DNA from: Arthrobacter alkaliphilus
GTDB taxonomy: Bacteria; Actinomycetota; Actinomycetes; Actinomycetales; Micrococcaceae
Reading direction: 5' to 3'
Length of the DNA: 64,000 nucleotides
Assembly (NCBI RefSeq): GCF_021483235.1
Contig: NZ_JAKEEC010000001.1
Span: forward strand, 310,285-374,284
A model generated the notes under the pieces. The model was not told the origin of the DNA. It saw only the letters and a program-made list of their open reading frames with translations, and ran no database searches. A program made the position numbers and the translations under genes. Shown here piece after piece: positions 51,725 to 60,905 of this stretch (position 1 is its first letter; the number at the start of each line of letters is the position of its first letter).

Positions 51725-52871
51725 GGTTGGCGTAGGTGTCGTTGATGTATTCCACCAACGCCTCTTTTTCGTCCAGCGGGAGGAACGACGACTCGGCGGC
51801 GTTGAGGGTCAGTTCGAGGAGATCGTCGAGATCGTAGTCGAAAGTCTCCACGAGAAGCTCGAACTCGTCCGTGAGCGTCACGCCGCTCATCAGCCGGTTG
51901 TCCGTGTTGATGGTGACGTTGAAGCCCAACTGGTAGAGCATGTCCAGCGGGTGGTTCTCAATGCCTTCGCCGAAGTTAGCGATCGCGCCGGTCTGGAGGT
52001 TGGACGAGGGGCAGATTTCCAAGGCGATTCCGCGGTCGCGAACCCAGCCTGCCACTTCACCCAAGGTGACCATGCCGACGGTGTCCTCGGCGTCGTCGTC
52101 GTTTTCCTCGCCCTCGGCATCTTCGAACTCAACGCTGATGTCCTCGGCGATGCGCACGCCGTGGCCCAAACGCAGGGCCCGGCCGTCCACGAGGGCGGAC
52201 TGGATGCTTTCGAGGCCCGCGGCTTCGCCGGCATGGACCGTCGCCGGGAAGTTGTGCTCGGCCAAGTAGGTGAACGCGTCCCTGAAGCGGGAAGGCAGGA
52301 AACCGTCTTCGGCTCCGGCGATATCAAAGCCGACGGCCCCGTTGTAGCGGTGGCGGACTGCGAGCTCGGCAATCTCCTGGCCGCGGTCCGCGTGGCGCAT
52401 CGCCGTGATGAGCTGTCCTACCTGGATCTGGCGGCCGGACTTTTCGACGGCGTCCACGCCGGCGTCGAGTCCTTCCTGCACAGCGTCCACAACCTCGTCC
52501 AAGGTGAGGCCCTTCTGCAAGTGCTGCTCAGGCGCCCAGCGGACCTCGCCGTACACCACTCCGTCGTCGGCAAGGTCTTCGACGAATTCCTTGGCAACGC
52601 GCGCCAAGCCTTCCTTGGTCTGCATGACGGCAATTGTGTGGTCAAAGGTTTCAAGGTAGCGGACCAAAGAACCGGAGTCCGCGGACTCACGGAACCACTG
52701 GCCCAACGCCACGGGGTCCGTTGAAGGCAGGGTGTGGCCGACGGCCTCCGCCAGCTCGATAATGGTGGCCGGGCGCAGTCCCCCGTCCAGATGGTCGTGA
52801 AGGGAAACTTTCGGAAGGCTCTTCAGGTCGAAGTCAAGGGCGGGGGCGGCGTCAACAATAGGCTCAGTCAC
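51717..52871 (-). CDS. add: Adenosine deaminase
   Basis: Converts adenosine to inosine in purine salvage. The 384-residue protein has the zinc ligands His25 and His27 in SLHDHLDGGL, VHAGEAAG near residue 216 and NTDNRLMSG near residue 320. An acidic insert EDAEGEENDDDAED (near residue 242) is longer than in E. coli. The GTG at 52871 has TAGAGT 6 nt upstream and no Shine-Dalgarno sequence. The mazG start lies inside its last codons. Confidence 0.95.
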   Translation of the reverse strand: MTEPIVDAAPALDFDLKSLPKVSLHDHLDGGLRPATIIELAEAVGHTLPSTDPVALGQWFRESADSGSLVRYLETFDHTIAVMQTKEGLARVAKEFVEDLADDGVVYGEVRWAPEQHLQKGLTLDEVVDAVQEGLDAGVDAVEKSGRQIQVGQLITAMRHADRGQEIAELAVRHRYNGAVGFDIAGAEDGFLPSRFRDAFTYLAEHNFPATVHAGEAAGLESIQSALVDGRALRLGHGVRIAEDISVEFEDAEGEENDDDAEDTVGMVTLGEVAGWVRDRGIALEICPSSNLQTGAIANFGEGIENHPLDMLYQLGFNVTINTDNRLMSGVTLTDEFELLVETFDYDLDDLLELTLNAAESSFLPLDEKEALVEYINDTYANLG

Positions 52872-52877
52872 GTCTCA

Positions 52878-52883
52878 ACTCTA
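52878..52883 (-). promoter_or_regulatory. -10 hexamer TAGAGT before add, probable leaderless start
   Basis: On the minus strand TAGAGT ends 6 nt before the GTG of add at 52871. No Shine-Dalgarno sequence is present. Confidence 0.55.
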
Positions 52884-52899
52884 GGGGGACGGAAGAAGC

Positions 52900-53664
52900 T
52901 TAGCCAGCAGGGTTTGAGCGGTCGATACCGGCCGCCGCGTTAACCGCGGTTTCTCCGTCTGCTGCGGCTGCTTCCGCGGGAGCTGCCTTTTTTTCCGCGT
53001 CCTTCTCGGCCGCGTCCTGCTTTGCTGCGAAGTTCTTGGCTGCGTCCTTCTTTTCTGCGTCCTTCTTTTCAAGGTGCTTGTGCCACCAACGCAGGGAGTG
53101 GTCAACAATGACGCCGAGCACCACTGCGAATCCGACGGCGATAACGACGCCGAGGAGCGGGTTGTTGTGCACCCAGCGGCCGGCCAGCGCGCCGATCCCG
53201 ATCGAATAGCCCACCCACGTAAAGCAGGCGATGGCATCGAGCCAGAAGAACGTCCTGTGGCGGAACCCTGTCTGACCGGCGACGTAGTTCACCGCGACCC
53301 GGCCCCATGGGATGTACCGGGCAGTGAAAATGAGGACGGCACCGCGCTTATCGAGCTCATAGTGGGCCCAGGCGAACATCTTTTGGACCTTCGGCTTGCG
53401 CATCCAGTTCCAGCGGTTCAAGCCGATCTTGCGGCCGAGCAGGTAGGCCATGTTGTCACCTGCCATGGCCCCGATGAGCGCCGTTGCGCCGAGGATCCAC
53501 AGGTTCGGCTCGCCGCGGTGCATCGAGAGGGCCGAGAGCCCTACTATCGCGGTCTCACTGGGCAGGATCGTGGCAAAGCCGTCGATGAAAAAGAAGACCA
53601 GGAGCACCGGATAGATCCACGGTTGCCCGGCGGCATGCTCGAGCATGTGGTTCATGAATTCCAC
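52900..53664 (-). CDS. DedA family membrane protein (with charged tail)
   Basis: A 254-residue DedA-type membrane protein (flippase-like family linked to undecaprenyl phosphate recycling). The N-terminal FFIDGFATILPSETAIVG, the GDNMAYLLGRKIGLNRW segment and RYIPWGRVAVNYVAGQTGFR are typical. The last 70 residues are a Lys/Glu/Ala-rich low-complexity tail. It starts with GTG at 53664, with GAGGAG 10 nt upstream. It lies beside a second DedA gene. Confidence 0.9.
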   Translation of the reverse strand: MEFMNHMLEHAAGQPWIYPVLLVFFFIDGFATILPSETAIVGLSALSMHRGEPNLWILGATALIGAMAGDNMAYLLGRKIGLNRWNWMRKPKVQKMFAWAHYELDKRGAVLIFTARYIPWGRVAVNYVAGQTGFRHRTFFWLDAIACFTWVGYSIGIGALAGRWVHNNPLLGVVIAVGFAVVLGVIVDHSLRWWHKHLEKKDAEKKDAAKNFAAKQDAAEKDAEKKAAPAEAAAADGETAVNAAAGIDRSNPAG

Positions 53665-53869
53665 GCAGGCATTGCTCCTCAAAGAAAGTCACATAGGTTT
53701 AGTGACATAGATCGCTATCCAGTGTCCCATGGCCGGAGCATCGTTCGCTACGCCGCGGGCGCGGGATGTACATAAGTTAAGGCTAACCCGCAAGTCACAA
53801 CCGGATCGTCCTCCCGTGGAGGGATCTTCCGGAGCCGGGTCATTCCAAGGGAGGAGACGCCAGACCCTC

Positions 53870-54520
53870 CTACATGACGGGTTCTTCCTCCGGCTCCCCC
53901 GTTTCTTCGTCCTCTTCGCTGGCGGGCGTGGCACCGCGTACCTTGCTGATGATCCGGTCCACGATGATTCCCAGGACAACGGCCGCGCAGATCGCGATGA
54001 CCGCGCCAAGAAAGTGGTTGTGCTCGAACCATTGGCCGAAGAAAAGGCCAATGGCTACCGAATAGCTGGCCCACAGAACGGCGGACATGGCCGTGAGCGC
54101 CACGAAGATGCCGCGCGGGAAATGCGTTGCGCCGGCTGAAAGGTTCACCGCCACGCGGCCGATGGGGATGAACCGGGCCACCATGATGAGTGACGCGGCC
54201 CGGCGTCGTAGTTCCCTCCCTGCCCAGCGGAACGCCCCCTGCATTCTTTGGGAGCGCATCCACCGCCAGCGGACCACACCTACTTTGCGGCCGATCAAGT
54301 AGGCGATGTTGTCGCCTGTGAAGGCTCCCAAGGCACCCACCAGGATCAGCAGCCACGCGTTGGGCGTCCCTGCGGTCGCGGAGACCGCGGCGAGCCCCAC
54401 CACCACCGACTCGCTGGGAACGGGCGGAAAGAAACCGTCGATCACGCAACAGCCAAAAACCAGGAGCAAGACCCAAGGCTGCCCGGCCGCGGCGAGGATG
54501 AAGTCGTTGAGGGCTTGCAC
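53870..54520 (-). CDS. DedA family membrane protein (second copy)
   Basis: A 216-residue paralogue with the same family segments: CVIDGFFPPVPSESVVVGLA, GDNIAYLIGRKVGVVRW and RFIPIGRVAVNLSAGATHFP, ending in an acidic tail. It begins with GTG at 54520, preceded by AGGAAG. The open frame extends far upstream through deoA and is a shadow. It lies 205 bp upstream of the first DedA gene; that gap has no gene and no clear promoter. Confidence 0.9.
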   Translation of the reverse strand: MQALNDFILAAAGQPWVLLLVFGCCVIDGFFPPVPSESVVVGLAAVSATAGTPNAWLLILVGALGAFTGDNIAYLIGRKVGVVRWRWMRSQRMQGAFRWAGRELRRRAASLIMVARFIPIGRVAVNLSAGATHFPRGIFVALTAMSAVLWASYSVAIGLFFGQWFEHNHFLGAVIAICAAVVLGIIVDRIISKVRGATPASEEDEETGEPEEEPVM

Positions 54521-54551
54521 GGTCTTCCTAACGAACGGAGGCCGGGATTGT

Positions 54552-54579
54552 CTCCCGGGCATCGCGAAATGCCCGGGAG
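54552..54579 (-). terminator. Terminator after deoA
   Basis: Perfect 11-bp arms, CTCCCGGGCAT at 54552-54562 and its complement at 54569-54579, with a 6-nt loop, 6 bp beyond the deoA stop. It ends the nucleoside operon. Confidence 0.82.
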
Positions 54580-54585
54580 AGCAGC

Positions 54586-55896
54586 CTAGGCGATCCGGTC
54601 GATGATGAGCTGTTGAGCCGGTCGCGAGCCTTCCGGCGCAATGACCACGGCCCCTTCCAAGGCTTCTTTCGCCCGTTCGAACTTTTCCGGGGTGTCGGTC
54701 AGGAGGGTCATGAGTGGCTCCCCCGCGCGAACCAAGGCGCCCGGTTTCGCGTGCATCCGCACCCCTGCGCCAGCTTGGACAGCGTCTTCCTTCCGGGCTC
54801 GTCCGGCGCCGAGGCGCCACGCGGCCACGCCCACGGACAAGGCGTCGAGCTCCACCAGGACGCCGTCGGCCGGAGCCGCGATGATCTCGGATTCCTTGGC
54901 CAACGGCAGGTCGGCGCGCGGATCGCCGCCCTGGGCTTCGATCATGCGGTTCCAGACGTCCATCGCACGGCCGTCCTTGAGGGCGGCCGCAGGGTCGGCG
55001 TCGTGGACTCCTGCACAGGCAAGCATCTCTTCGGCGAGCCTGACGGTCAGCTCGACGACGTCTTCCGGACCGCCGCCCGCAAGCACCTCCACCGATTCCT
55101 CGACCTCGATGGCATTGCCGGCGGTCAGGCCCAGCGGTGTACCCATGTTGGTGAGGAGTGCCACCGTGTTGACGCCCGCGTCCTTGCCCAGGGCCACCAT
55201 GGTTTCGGCCAGCTCCCGGGCACGGGCTTCGTCCTTCATGAACGCCCCGGAGCCCACCTTCACGTCCAGCACCAGGGAGCCCGTGCCTTCGGCGATCTTC
55301 TTGCTCATGATGGACGAGGCAATCAGGGGAATGGCCTCCACGGTGCCCGTGACGTCGCGCAGCGCGTAGAGCTTCTTGTCCGCCGGAGCCAAACCGGTGC
55401 CGGCGGCGCAAATGACGGCTCCCACGTCCTGCAGCTGGGCAAGGATTTCCTCGTTGCTGAGGTTGGCCCGCCAACCGGGGATTGCCTCGAGCTTGTCGAG
55501 CGTGCCGCCGGTGTGGCCCAGTCCCCTGCCGGAAAGCTGGGGAACCGCCACGCCGAACACGGCCACCAACGGCGCCAGCGGAAGAGTGATTTTGTCCCCG
55601 ACACCCCCGGTGGAGTGCTTGTCCGTGGTGGCTTTCACACCGCCGTCGGGCCTCCGGAGGCTGGAGAAGTCCATCCGCTCGCCCGAGGCGATCATCGCCT
55701 GGGTCCAGCGCGAGATCTCGCCGCGGTCCATCCCGTTGAGCAGGATGGCCATGTTCAGGGCCGCCATTTGCTCGTCGGCGATGACGCCGCGGGTATAGGC
55801 ATCGATCGTCCAGTCGATCTGCTCCGGGGTCAGGGTGCCCTTGTCCCGCTTGATGCTGATGATCTGTACGGCATCGAAAGCTTCAGTCTGTGTCAC
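54586..55896 (-). CDS. deoA: Thymidine (pyrimidine-nucleoside) phosphorylase
   Basis: Phosphorolyses thymidine or deoxyuridine to base and deoxyribose-1-phosphate. The 436-residue protein has the family signature SGRGLGHTGGTLDKL (residues 122-136), KHSTGGVGDK near residues 93-102 and the C-terminal pyrimidine-nucleoside phosphorylase domain. It starts with GTG at 55896, overlapping the cdd stop by 4 bp. It is the last gene of the nucleoside uptake and salvage operon. Confidence 0.96.
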   Translation of the reverse strand: MTQTEAFDAVQIISIKRDKGTLTPEQIDWTIDAYTRGVIADEQMAALNMAILLNGMDRGEISRWTQAMIASGERMDFSSLRRPDGGVKATTDKHSTGGVGDKITLPLAPLVAVFGVAVPQLSGRGLGHTGGTLDKLEAIPGWRANLSNEEILAQLQDVGAVICAAGTGLAPADKKLYALRDVTGTVEAIPLIASSIMSKKIAEGTGSLVLDVKVGSGAFMKDEARARELAETMVALGKDAGVNTVALLTNMGTPLGLTAGNAIEVEESVEVLAGGGPEDVVELTVRLAEEMLACAGVHDADPAAALKDGRAMDVWNRMIEAQGGDPRADLPLAKESEIIAAPADGVLVELDALSVGVAAWRLGAGRARKEDAVQAGAGVRMHAKPGALVRAGEPLMTLLTDTPEKFERAKEALEGAVVIAPEGSRPAQQLIIDRIA

Positions 55897-56309
55897 CGGT
55901 TCTCCTCCAGGTTGTCGGGACCGAAGGCATCTGGCAGCACTTGGTCCATGGTCTTGATGCCCTGCGTTGTCATGAGCTGCATGCCGGGCGCCCGGAATTC
56001 ATACAGCAATTGCCGGCAACGGCCGCACGGCATAAGGACATTGCCTTTTCCGTCGACGCAATAGAACGCCCGCAACCTGCCGCCCCCACCAAGGTGGAGC
56101 GCCCCCACCAAGGCGCACTCGGCGCACAGGGTGAGTCCATAACTGGCGTTCTCTACGTTGCATCCGCTGACTATCCGCCCGTCCTCGGTGAGGGCAGCCG
56201 CCCCCACCGGGAACTTCGAATACGGAGCATAGGCCTTCCCCATCGCGGCGACCGCGGCGGCCTCGAGGGCCGCCCAGTCCACCGCAGCATCCGTGAACGC
56301 CACGGTCAA
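55893..56309 (-). CDS. cdd: Cytidine deaminase
   Basis: Deaminates cytidine and deoxycytidine to uridine forms. The 138-residue protein has the zinc site with Cys62 and catalytic Glu64 in LCAECALVGA, and Cys95-Cys98 in MPCGRCRQLLYEF, the short tetrameric class. It starts with GTG at 56309 overlapping the upstream permease stop by 4 bp. Its position between permease and deoA fits import-linked pyrimidine salvage. Confidence 0.96.
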   Translation of the reverse strand: MTVAFTDAAVDWAALEAAAVAAMGKAYAPYSKFPVGAAALTEDGRIVSGCNVENASYGLTLCAECALVGALHLGGGGRLRAFYCVDGKGNVLMPCGRCRQLLYEFRAPGMQLMTTQGIKTMDQVLPDAFGPDNLEENR

Positions 56310-57829
56310 CCCTTGACGTACGGGATGCCGCTCGCCGCCGGCGGCCTGGACCTGCCCACCAATCCGGCCACGGCGAAGACCGTCAAAGCGTAAGGCAGCA
56401 TTGCCATGAATTGGCTAGGCACCGGCGATCCGATGATGGTGATGACGCTCTGGAGGTTGTCCGCGAAGCCGAACAGCAGAGCGGCGAGGAAGGCGCCGAT
56501 CGGGTTCCAGCGCCCGAAGATGAGCGCCGCCAGGGCGATGTACCCGCGGCCACCGGACATGTCCTTGCTGAACGCGTCCACGGACACCAGGGTGAAGAAC
56601 GAGCCGCCGATGCCCGCGATCGCACCGCCCATGAGCACGTTCCAGAAACGGGTCCGGTTGACGTTGATGCCCACAGTGTCGGCCGCCTGCGGGTGCTCAC
56701 CGACAGCCCGCACACGCAGACCCCACTTTGTGTGGAAAAGGCCGAGGTAAACCACGATCACTGCGATGTACATCAAATAGCCCACGAGGGACTGGTGGAA
56801 GAGGATGGGGCCGATGATGGGGATGTCGGACAGGAATGGAATGTCCACCGGAGGCAAGCGGCCCGGCTTGTTGAGGCCATCCGGGTCAGCCGTCAGCAGC
56901 GTCGAAAAAAGGAAGCTCGTCAATCCACTGATGAGGACGTTGAGCACGACGCCGACGATGATCTGGTTGACCAGGTACTTGATGCTGACCACGGCCAGCA
57001 CCAGGGAAACAAGGGTTCCGGCGACGGCCGCCGCGACGAGCCCTGCGTAGACGTTGTGCGTCACCGTGGCAACGACCGCCGCGGAGAATGCGCCGAGCAG
57101 GAGCTGCCCTTCAATGGCAATGTTGACCACGCCGACGCGTTCGCACAGGACGCCGGAAAGGGATCCGAAGACCAGCGGAACAGCCAAGGTCACGGATCCT
57201 GCGATCAGTCCCGCGAGGGAGATCGACGGCTCAGCGCCGTTTCCGCCCGCGACGATCCAGACCATGAATCCGATGAGGAACACCGCGGCAAAAGTACCGG
57301 CCACCCAGCGGGGAGCGGTCCTCTTCGCCTGGGTGAGGTACACCGTGTAGCCGGCCAGGCCCAGGAGGATCACCGCTGCGATCCAGCAGGTTGCCGCGGA
57401 AGGGAGCGTGATCTTCGAAACCTTGGCCACACCGAGCGCGGCAAGGCCAAGGACCACGACGGCGGCGACCGTCGAGGCGGGCAGCCAACCCGGTACCGTC
57501 CCAGGACCGGAGGAGCGGGCCGGGCCCGACGTCGAGCGACGGCGGGTAAACCACAAGTACCCGAGTCCCACGGATAGCAGAAGGGCCAGGACGAAGGTGA
57601 CCAAAGCAGCAACACTCGATGCCCCTTCATTGGACGCCTCTGCAATGCCGAAGCCGGCCGACTTCGAAGGTGACATGAACCCGAACAGCACGGTTCCCAC
57701 GATGGCGAGCACCGACAATCCAATACCGGCCTTCCAGCTCACCAGTTCCGTCGCACCCGTCTTTGCCGGGCGCGCCGGGGCGTTACCGGCGGACGTGCCA
57801 CCGCCGGGCTGGGTTGTAGTGGTACTCAT
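56306..57829 (-). CDS. Nucleoside ABC transporter permease (NupQ/YufQ-like)
   Basis: A 507-residue permease of the branched-chain/ribose-type family with about ten hydrophobic segments. The region VGEHPQAADTVGINVNRTRF is the EAA-like coupling loop, and GAIAGIGGSFFTL follows. The N-terminal 150 residues form extra hydrophobic segments. It overlaps the other permease by 4 bp (ATGA) and cdd by 4 bp. The nucleoside assignment rests on its neighbours: a BMP-type lipoprotein, cdd and deoA. Confidence 0.88.
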   Translation of the reverse strand: MSTTTTQPGGGTSAGNAPARPAKTGATELVSWKAGIGLSVLAIVGTVLFGFMSPSKSAGFGIAEASNEGASSVAALVTFVLALLLSVGLGYLWFTRRRSTSGPARSSGPGTVPGWLPASTVAAVVVLGLAALGVAKVSKITLPSAATCWIAAVILLGLAGYTVYLTQAKRTAPRWVAGTFAAVFLIGFMVWIVAGGNGAEPSISLAGLIAGSVTLAVPLVFGSLSGVLCERVGVVNIAIEGQLLLGAFSAAVVATVTHNVYAGLVAAAVAGTLVSLVLAVVSIKYLVNQIIVGVVLNVLISGLTSFLFSTLLTADPDGLNKPGRLPPVDIPFLSDIPIIGPILFHQSLVGYLMYIAVIVVYLGLFHTKWGLRVRAVGEHPQAADTVGINVNRTRFWNVLMGGAIAGIGGSFFTLVSVDAFSKDMSGGRGYIALAALIFGRWNPIGAFLAALLFGFADNLQSVITIIGSPVPSQFMAMLPYALTVFAVAGLVGRSRPPAASGIPYVKG

Positions 57830-59199
57830 GCTGTTGCAGCTCCGCTCTCAATTTTTCCGGAAGGTCTGGTTCCGGAGCCGGGGCCGCCGGCGGCCTTCTT
57901 CTTTTTCCGCGGGTTCAGTCCGAAGATCGCACGCACCAGCGGCGGTGCTGCGATGAACAGGACGATCAAGGACTGGATGACCAGGACGATATCGATGGGG
58001 GTCTGGGTTTGGGCCTGCATCGCGACGCCTCCAGCGCGGAAGGCGCCGAACAGGAGGCCGGCGAAGAAGGTTCCCCACGGCGTCGAACGGCCGAGCAGTG
58101 CGACTGTAATGGCATCGAATCCGATGGAAGCCGCGACGCCTCCGGAGAGGTACTTCTCCGTGCCTGATACCTGCGCAATGCCGGCCAGGCCCGCGAGCGC
58201 ACCCGCAATCGCCATCACGAGAATTACGGCGCGCGGAACGTTGATTCCAGCGGTGCGTGCCGCGCTCTGGTTGGCGCCCACGGCCCGGAATTCGAAGCCG
58301 AGCGTGGAGCGCTTCAGGAGCCACCAAACGAAAACCGTTGCCAGCACTGCCAAGAGGAATCCGGCGTGGAGCCTGAACTGGGGTCCGAGCAATTCCGGAA
58401 ACAGTGCCGATTGGTCCAGGAAGGGCGAGATCGGGTTGGTCGAACCCTTCCGCTGGAATGCCGGAGTGGTCAGGAGGAACAGGAGCAGGAAGTTGGCGAT
58501 GTAGTTCAGCATGATGGTCACGATGACCTCATGGGCACCCGTCCGGGCCTTGAGGAGGCCGACGATGCCGCCCCACACCGCGCCGCCGATGAAGCCCGCA
58601 ACGATGACAAGAAGCAAGTGAATCGGGAAAGGCATGTGCCAGGTGAATCCCACGTAGGCGCCGAACAGGGCGCCGAAGATGATTTGGCCTTGCGCACCGA
58701 TGTTGAACAGTCCCGCGCGGAAGGCCAGGGCCACTCCGAGTCCCGCCAGGATCAGGGGTGCGGACACGGTCAGGGTTTCAGTGATCGGGTACAGCTGGGC
58801 TGCGGCGTCGGCCCCGGTCCAGTTGAAGATCGCACCTTGGACGAGGGCCACATAGGGCCTGAAGACCTCGGTGAGCATGTCCCCAGGCTGGGCGAAGAAA
58901 TAGCCTGCCGTCTCTGCCACTTTGGGATTGGTCACGGCCATCAGGATTCCGCCGAGCACAATCGCGAGGAGCACGGACAGGACCGAGACCATGGCGTTTC
59001 CCGTCACGATCTGCCGGAAGACCGAACCACCGGCGGCGTGCGGGATCTGTCCGCCTTGGCTGGCGGCCGGAATCACCGAAGGGGCCATGGCGCCGTCGGC
59101 GGTGTCCAGGGCAACGTCAAGGACAACCTCGTCGGCCAAAGTTTCCGAGCGCTCCGCTTCGACTTCGTTTACCTGTCGAGGGGTGTTGGACTCAGACAT
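57826..59199 (-). CDS. Nucleoside ABC transporter permease (NupP/YufP-like)
   Basis: A 457-residue permease with about nine hydrophobic segments, with the coupling loop GFEFRAVGANQSAARTAGIN and the AFRAGLFNIGAQGQIIFG stretch typical of BMP-associated permeases. It carries an acidic N-terminal region of about 50 residues and an Arg/Lys-rich C-terminus. It overlaps the ATPase gene by 8 bp and the next permease by 4 bp. Confidence 0.88.
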   Translation of the reverse strand: MSESNTPRQVNEVEAERSETLADEVVLDVALDTADGAMAPSVIPAASQGGQIPHAAGGSVFRQIVTGNAMVSVLSVLLAIVLGGILMAVTNPKVAETAGYFFAQPGDMLTEVFRPYVALVQGAIFNWTGADAAAQLYPITETLTVSAPLILAGLGVALAFRAGLFNIGAQGQIIFGALFGAYVGFTWHMPFPIHLLLVIVAGFIGGAVWGGIVGLLKARTGAHEVIVTIMLNYIANFLLLFLLTTPAFQRKGSTNPISPFLDQSALFPELLGPQFRLHAGFLLAVLATVFVWWLLKRSTLGFEFRAVGANQSAARTAGINVPRAVILVMAIAGALAGLAGIAQVSGTEKYLSGGVAASIGFDAITVALLGRSTPWGTFFAGLLFGAFRAGGVAMQAQTQTPIDIVLVIQSLIVLFIAAPPLVRAIFGLNPRKKKKAAGGPGSGTRPSGKIESGAATA

Positions 59200-60742
59200 G
59201 TGTTCCTCCCTCGAGGGTCTTGTGGGCAGTCAGTTCCGCCTCATGTTCCGGAACGCCGGCCATCATCAGGCCCAGCACATCGCGGGAGGTACCGGCCGGA
59301 ACAATCCCCACCAGCTTTCCCCGGTAGAGGACGGCAATCCTGTCGGCAAGTTCGAGCACTTCATCGAGCTCAGTGGACACGATCATCACGGGGGTTCCGT
59401 TGTCCCGTTCGGCAATGACCCGTTTGTGCACGAATTCGATGGAGCCGACGTCAAGGCCGCGGGTGGGCTGTGATGCGATGAAGAGCCGCAGCGGCCTGGA
59501 AAGCTCCCTGGCGAGGACCACCTTTTGTTGGTTGCCTCCGGAGAGCGTGCCGACGGCGACGTCGATCGACGGTGTCCGCACATCGAACTCCTCGACCTTC
59601 TTCTCCGCGTGGGAAGCGATCAATGCCGGCTTCATGCCGATCCCCTGGGCAAAAGGCGCTTTGTCGTACAAGTCCAGGATCATGTTCTCGGAGATGGAGA
59701 ACGTTCCCACCAGCCCGTCGATCTTGCGGTCTTCGGGGACGAAGCCGACGCCGGCGGACAGGACCTGCTTGACGCTCTTGCCGAGCAACTCGACGTCGTC
59801 GAGGATGATGGACCCGGTGACGTGCTGCTGGACCCCAAGGATGGCTTCCGTAAGCTCCGTCTGGCCGTTGCCTTGGACGCCGGCGATCGCGAGCACTTCG
59901 CCTTTCGCGATGTCGAAACTCAGCCCGTCCACCACGTGCTGGCCATTGTGGTCCACAACCGTCAGATCCCGGACCTTGAAGGTCGCCTCGCCGGGTTGGG
60001 CGGGTTTCTTCTCCAGGGTCAGGCTGACCGCCCTGCCCACCATGGCCGAGGCGAGTTCCGTCGGGGACGCCGAGGGATCAGCCGAGCCCACAACCTTCCC
60101 CCGCCGGATCACCGTGATGATGTCCGAAATTTCCTTGACCTCGCGAAGCTTGTGCGAGATGAAGACGATCGACTTTCCCGCTGCCTTGAGCTGCCGGATG
60201 ATGTCCAGGAGCTCGTCGGTTTCCTGCGGGGTAAGGACAGCGGTCGGTTCATCGAGGATCAGGACTTCGGCGTCGCGGACGAGTGCCTTGATGATCTCGA
60301 CCCGTTGCTGCACGCCCACGGGCAGGTCTTCCACTAGGGCGTCGGGGTCCACGTGGAACCCGTATTGCTTGGAGATCTCGGAGATTTTTCGGCGGGTTTC
60401 ATCCAGGTTCAGGAAACCGGCGGCCTTGGTGGCTTCGTTTCCCAACGCCACGTTTTCGGCGACGGTGAACACCGGAATCAGCATGAAGTGCTGGTGGACC
60501 ATTCCGATCCCCGCCGCCATGGCATCGCCGGGCCCCTTGAAGACGACCGGCTTGCCGTCAATCAGGATTTCGCCGTCGCTGGGGTCATAGAGTCCGTAGA
60601 GGACGTTCATCAGGGTGGATTTACCGGCACCGTTTTCGCCAAGGAGGCAATGGACTTGGCCGGGTTCAACCACGAGATCGATGTGGTCATTGGCTACGAG
60701 GGATCCGAAGCGCTTCGTGATCCCTTTCAGTTCGAGTTTCAA
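59192..60742 (-). CDS. Nucleoside ABC transporter ATPase (double domain, NupO/YufO-like)
   Basis: A 516-residue protein with two ABC domains. The first has Walker A GENGAGKST (residues 35-43) and Walker B EVLILDEPTAVLTP; the second has a degenerate Walker A (AGVQGNGQTEL) and signature LSGGNQQKVVLARELSR. This layout is that of RbsA/MglA-type and BMP-linked importers. The start ATG at 60742 is 163 bp from the end of the lipoprotein gene, with a hairpin between. Confidence 0.92.
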   Translation of the reverse strand: MKLELKGITKRFGSLVANDHIDLVVEPGQVHCLLGENGAGKSTLMNVLYGLYDPSDGEILIDGKPVVFKGPGDAMAAGIGMVHQHFMLIPVFTVAENVALGNEATKAAGFLNLDETRRKISEISKQYGFHVDPDALVEDLPVGVQQRVEIIKALVRDAEVLILDEPTAVLTPQETDELLDIIRQLKAAGKSIVFISHKLREVKEISDIITVIRRGKVVGSADPSASPTELASAMVGRAVSLTLEKKPAQPGEATFKVRDLTVVDHNGQHVVDGLSFDIAKGEVLAIAGVQGNGQTELTEAILGVQQHVTGSIILDDVELLGKSVKQVLSAGVGFVPEDRKIDGLVGTFSISENMILDLYDKAPFAQGIGMKPALIASHAEKKVEEFDVRTPSIDVAVGTLSGGNQQKVVLARELSRPLRLFIASQPTRGLDVGSIEFVHKRVIAERDNGTPVMIVSTELDEVLELADRIAVLYRGKLVGIVPAGTSRDVLGLMMAGVPEHEAELTAHKTLEGGTHV

Positions 60743-60844
60743 AACTCCAACCCATCTATAAAGGATGGCTCCTCGTCATCACCGTGCTCCCAGCATAGTG
60801 CTCGGCAAACGAGTGTCGAAGAGCGGATTGAAGGCAACGCAGAA

Positions 60845-60885
60845 CGCGCTGCCCTTCTGCCAAAACTCGGCTGAAGGGCAGCGCG
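60845..60885 (-). terminator. Hairpin between the BMP lipoprotein and ATPase genes
   Basis: Perfect 13-bp arms, CGCGCTGCCCTTC at 60845-60857 and its complement at 60873-60885, with a 15-nt loop. It is followed on the minus strand by TTCTGCGTTGCC. It lies 20 bp beyond the lipoprotein stop and probably reduces expression of the downstream transporter genes. Confidence 0.8.
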
Positions 60886-60905
60886 ATGCGGTTAAGCCCG
60901 GATGA

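Noticed and set aside
54521..55474. Long N-terminal extension of the second DedA protein
   Set aside because: It runs through deoA in another frame; a GTG with AGGAAG gives the normal family start.
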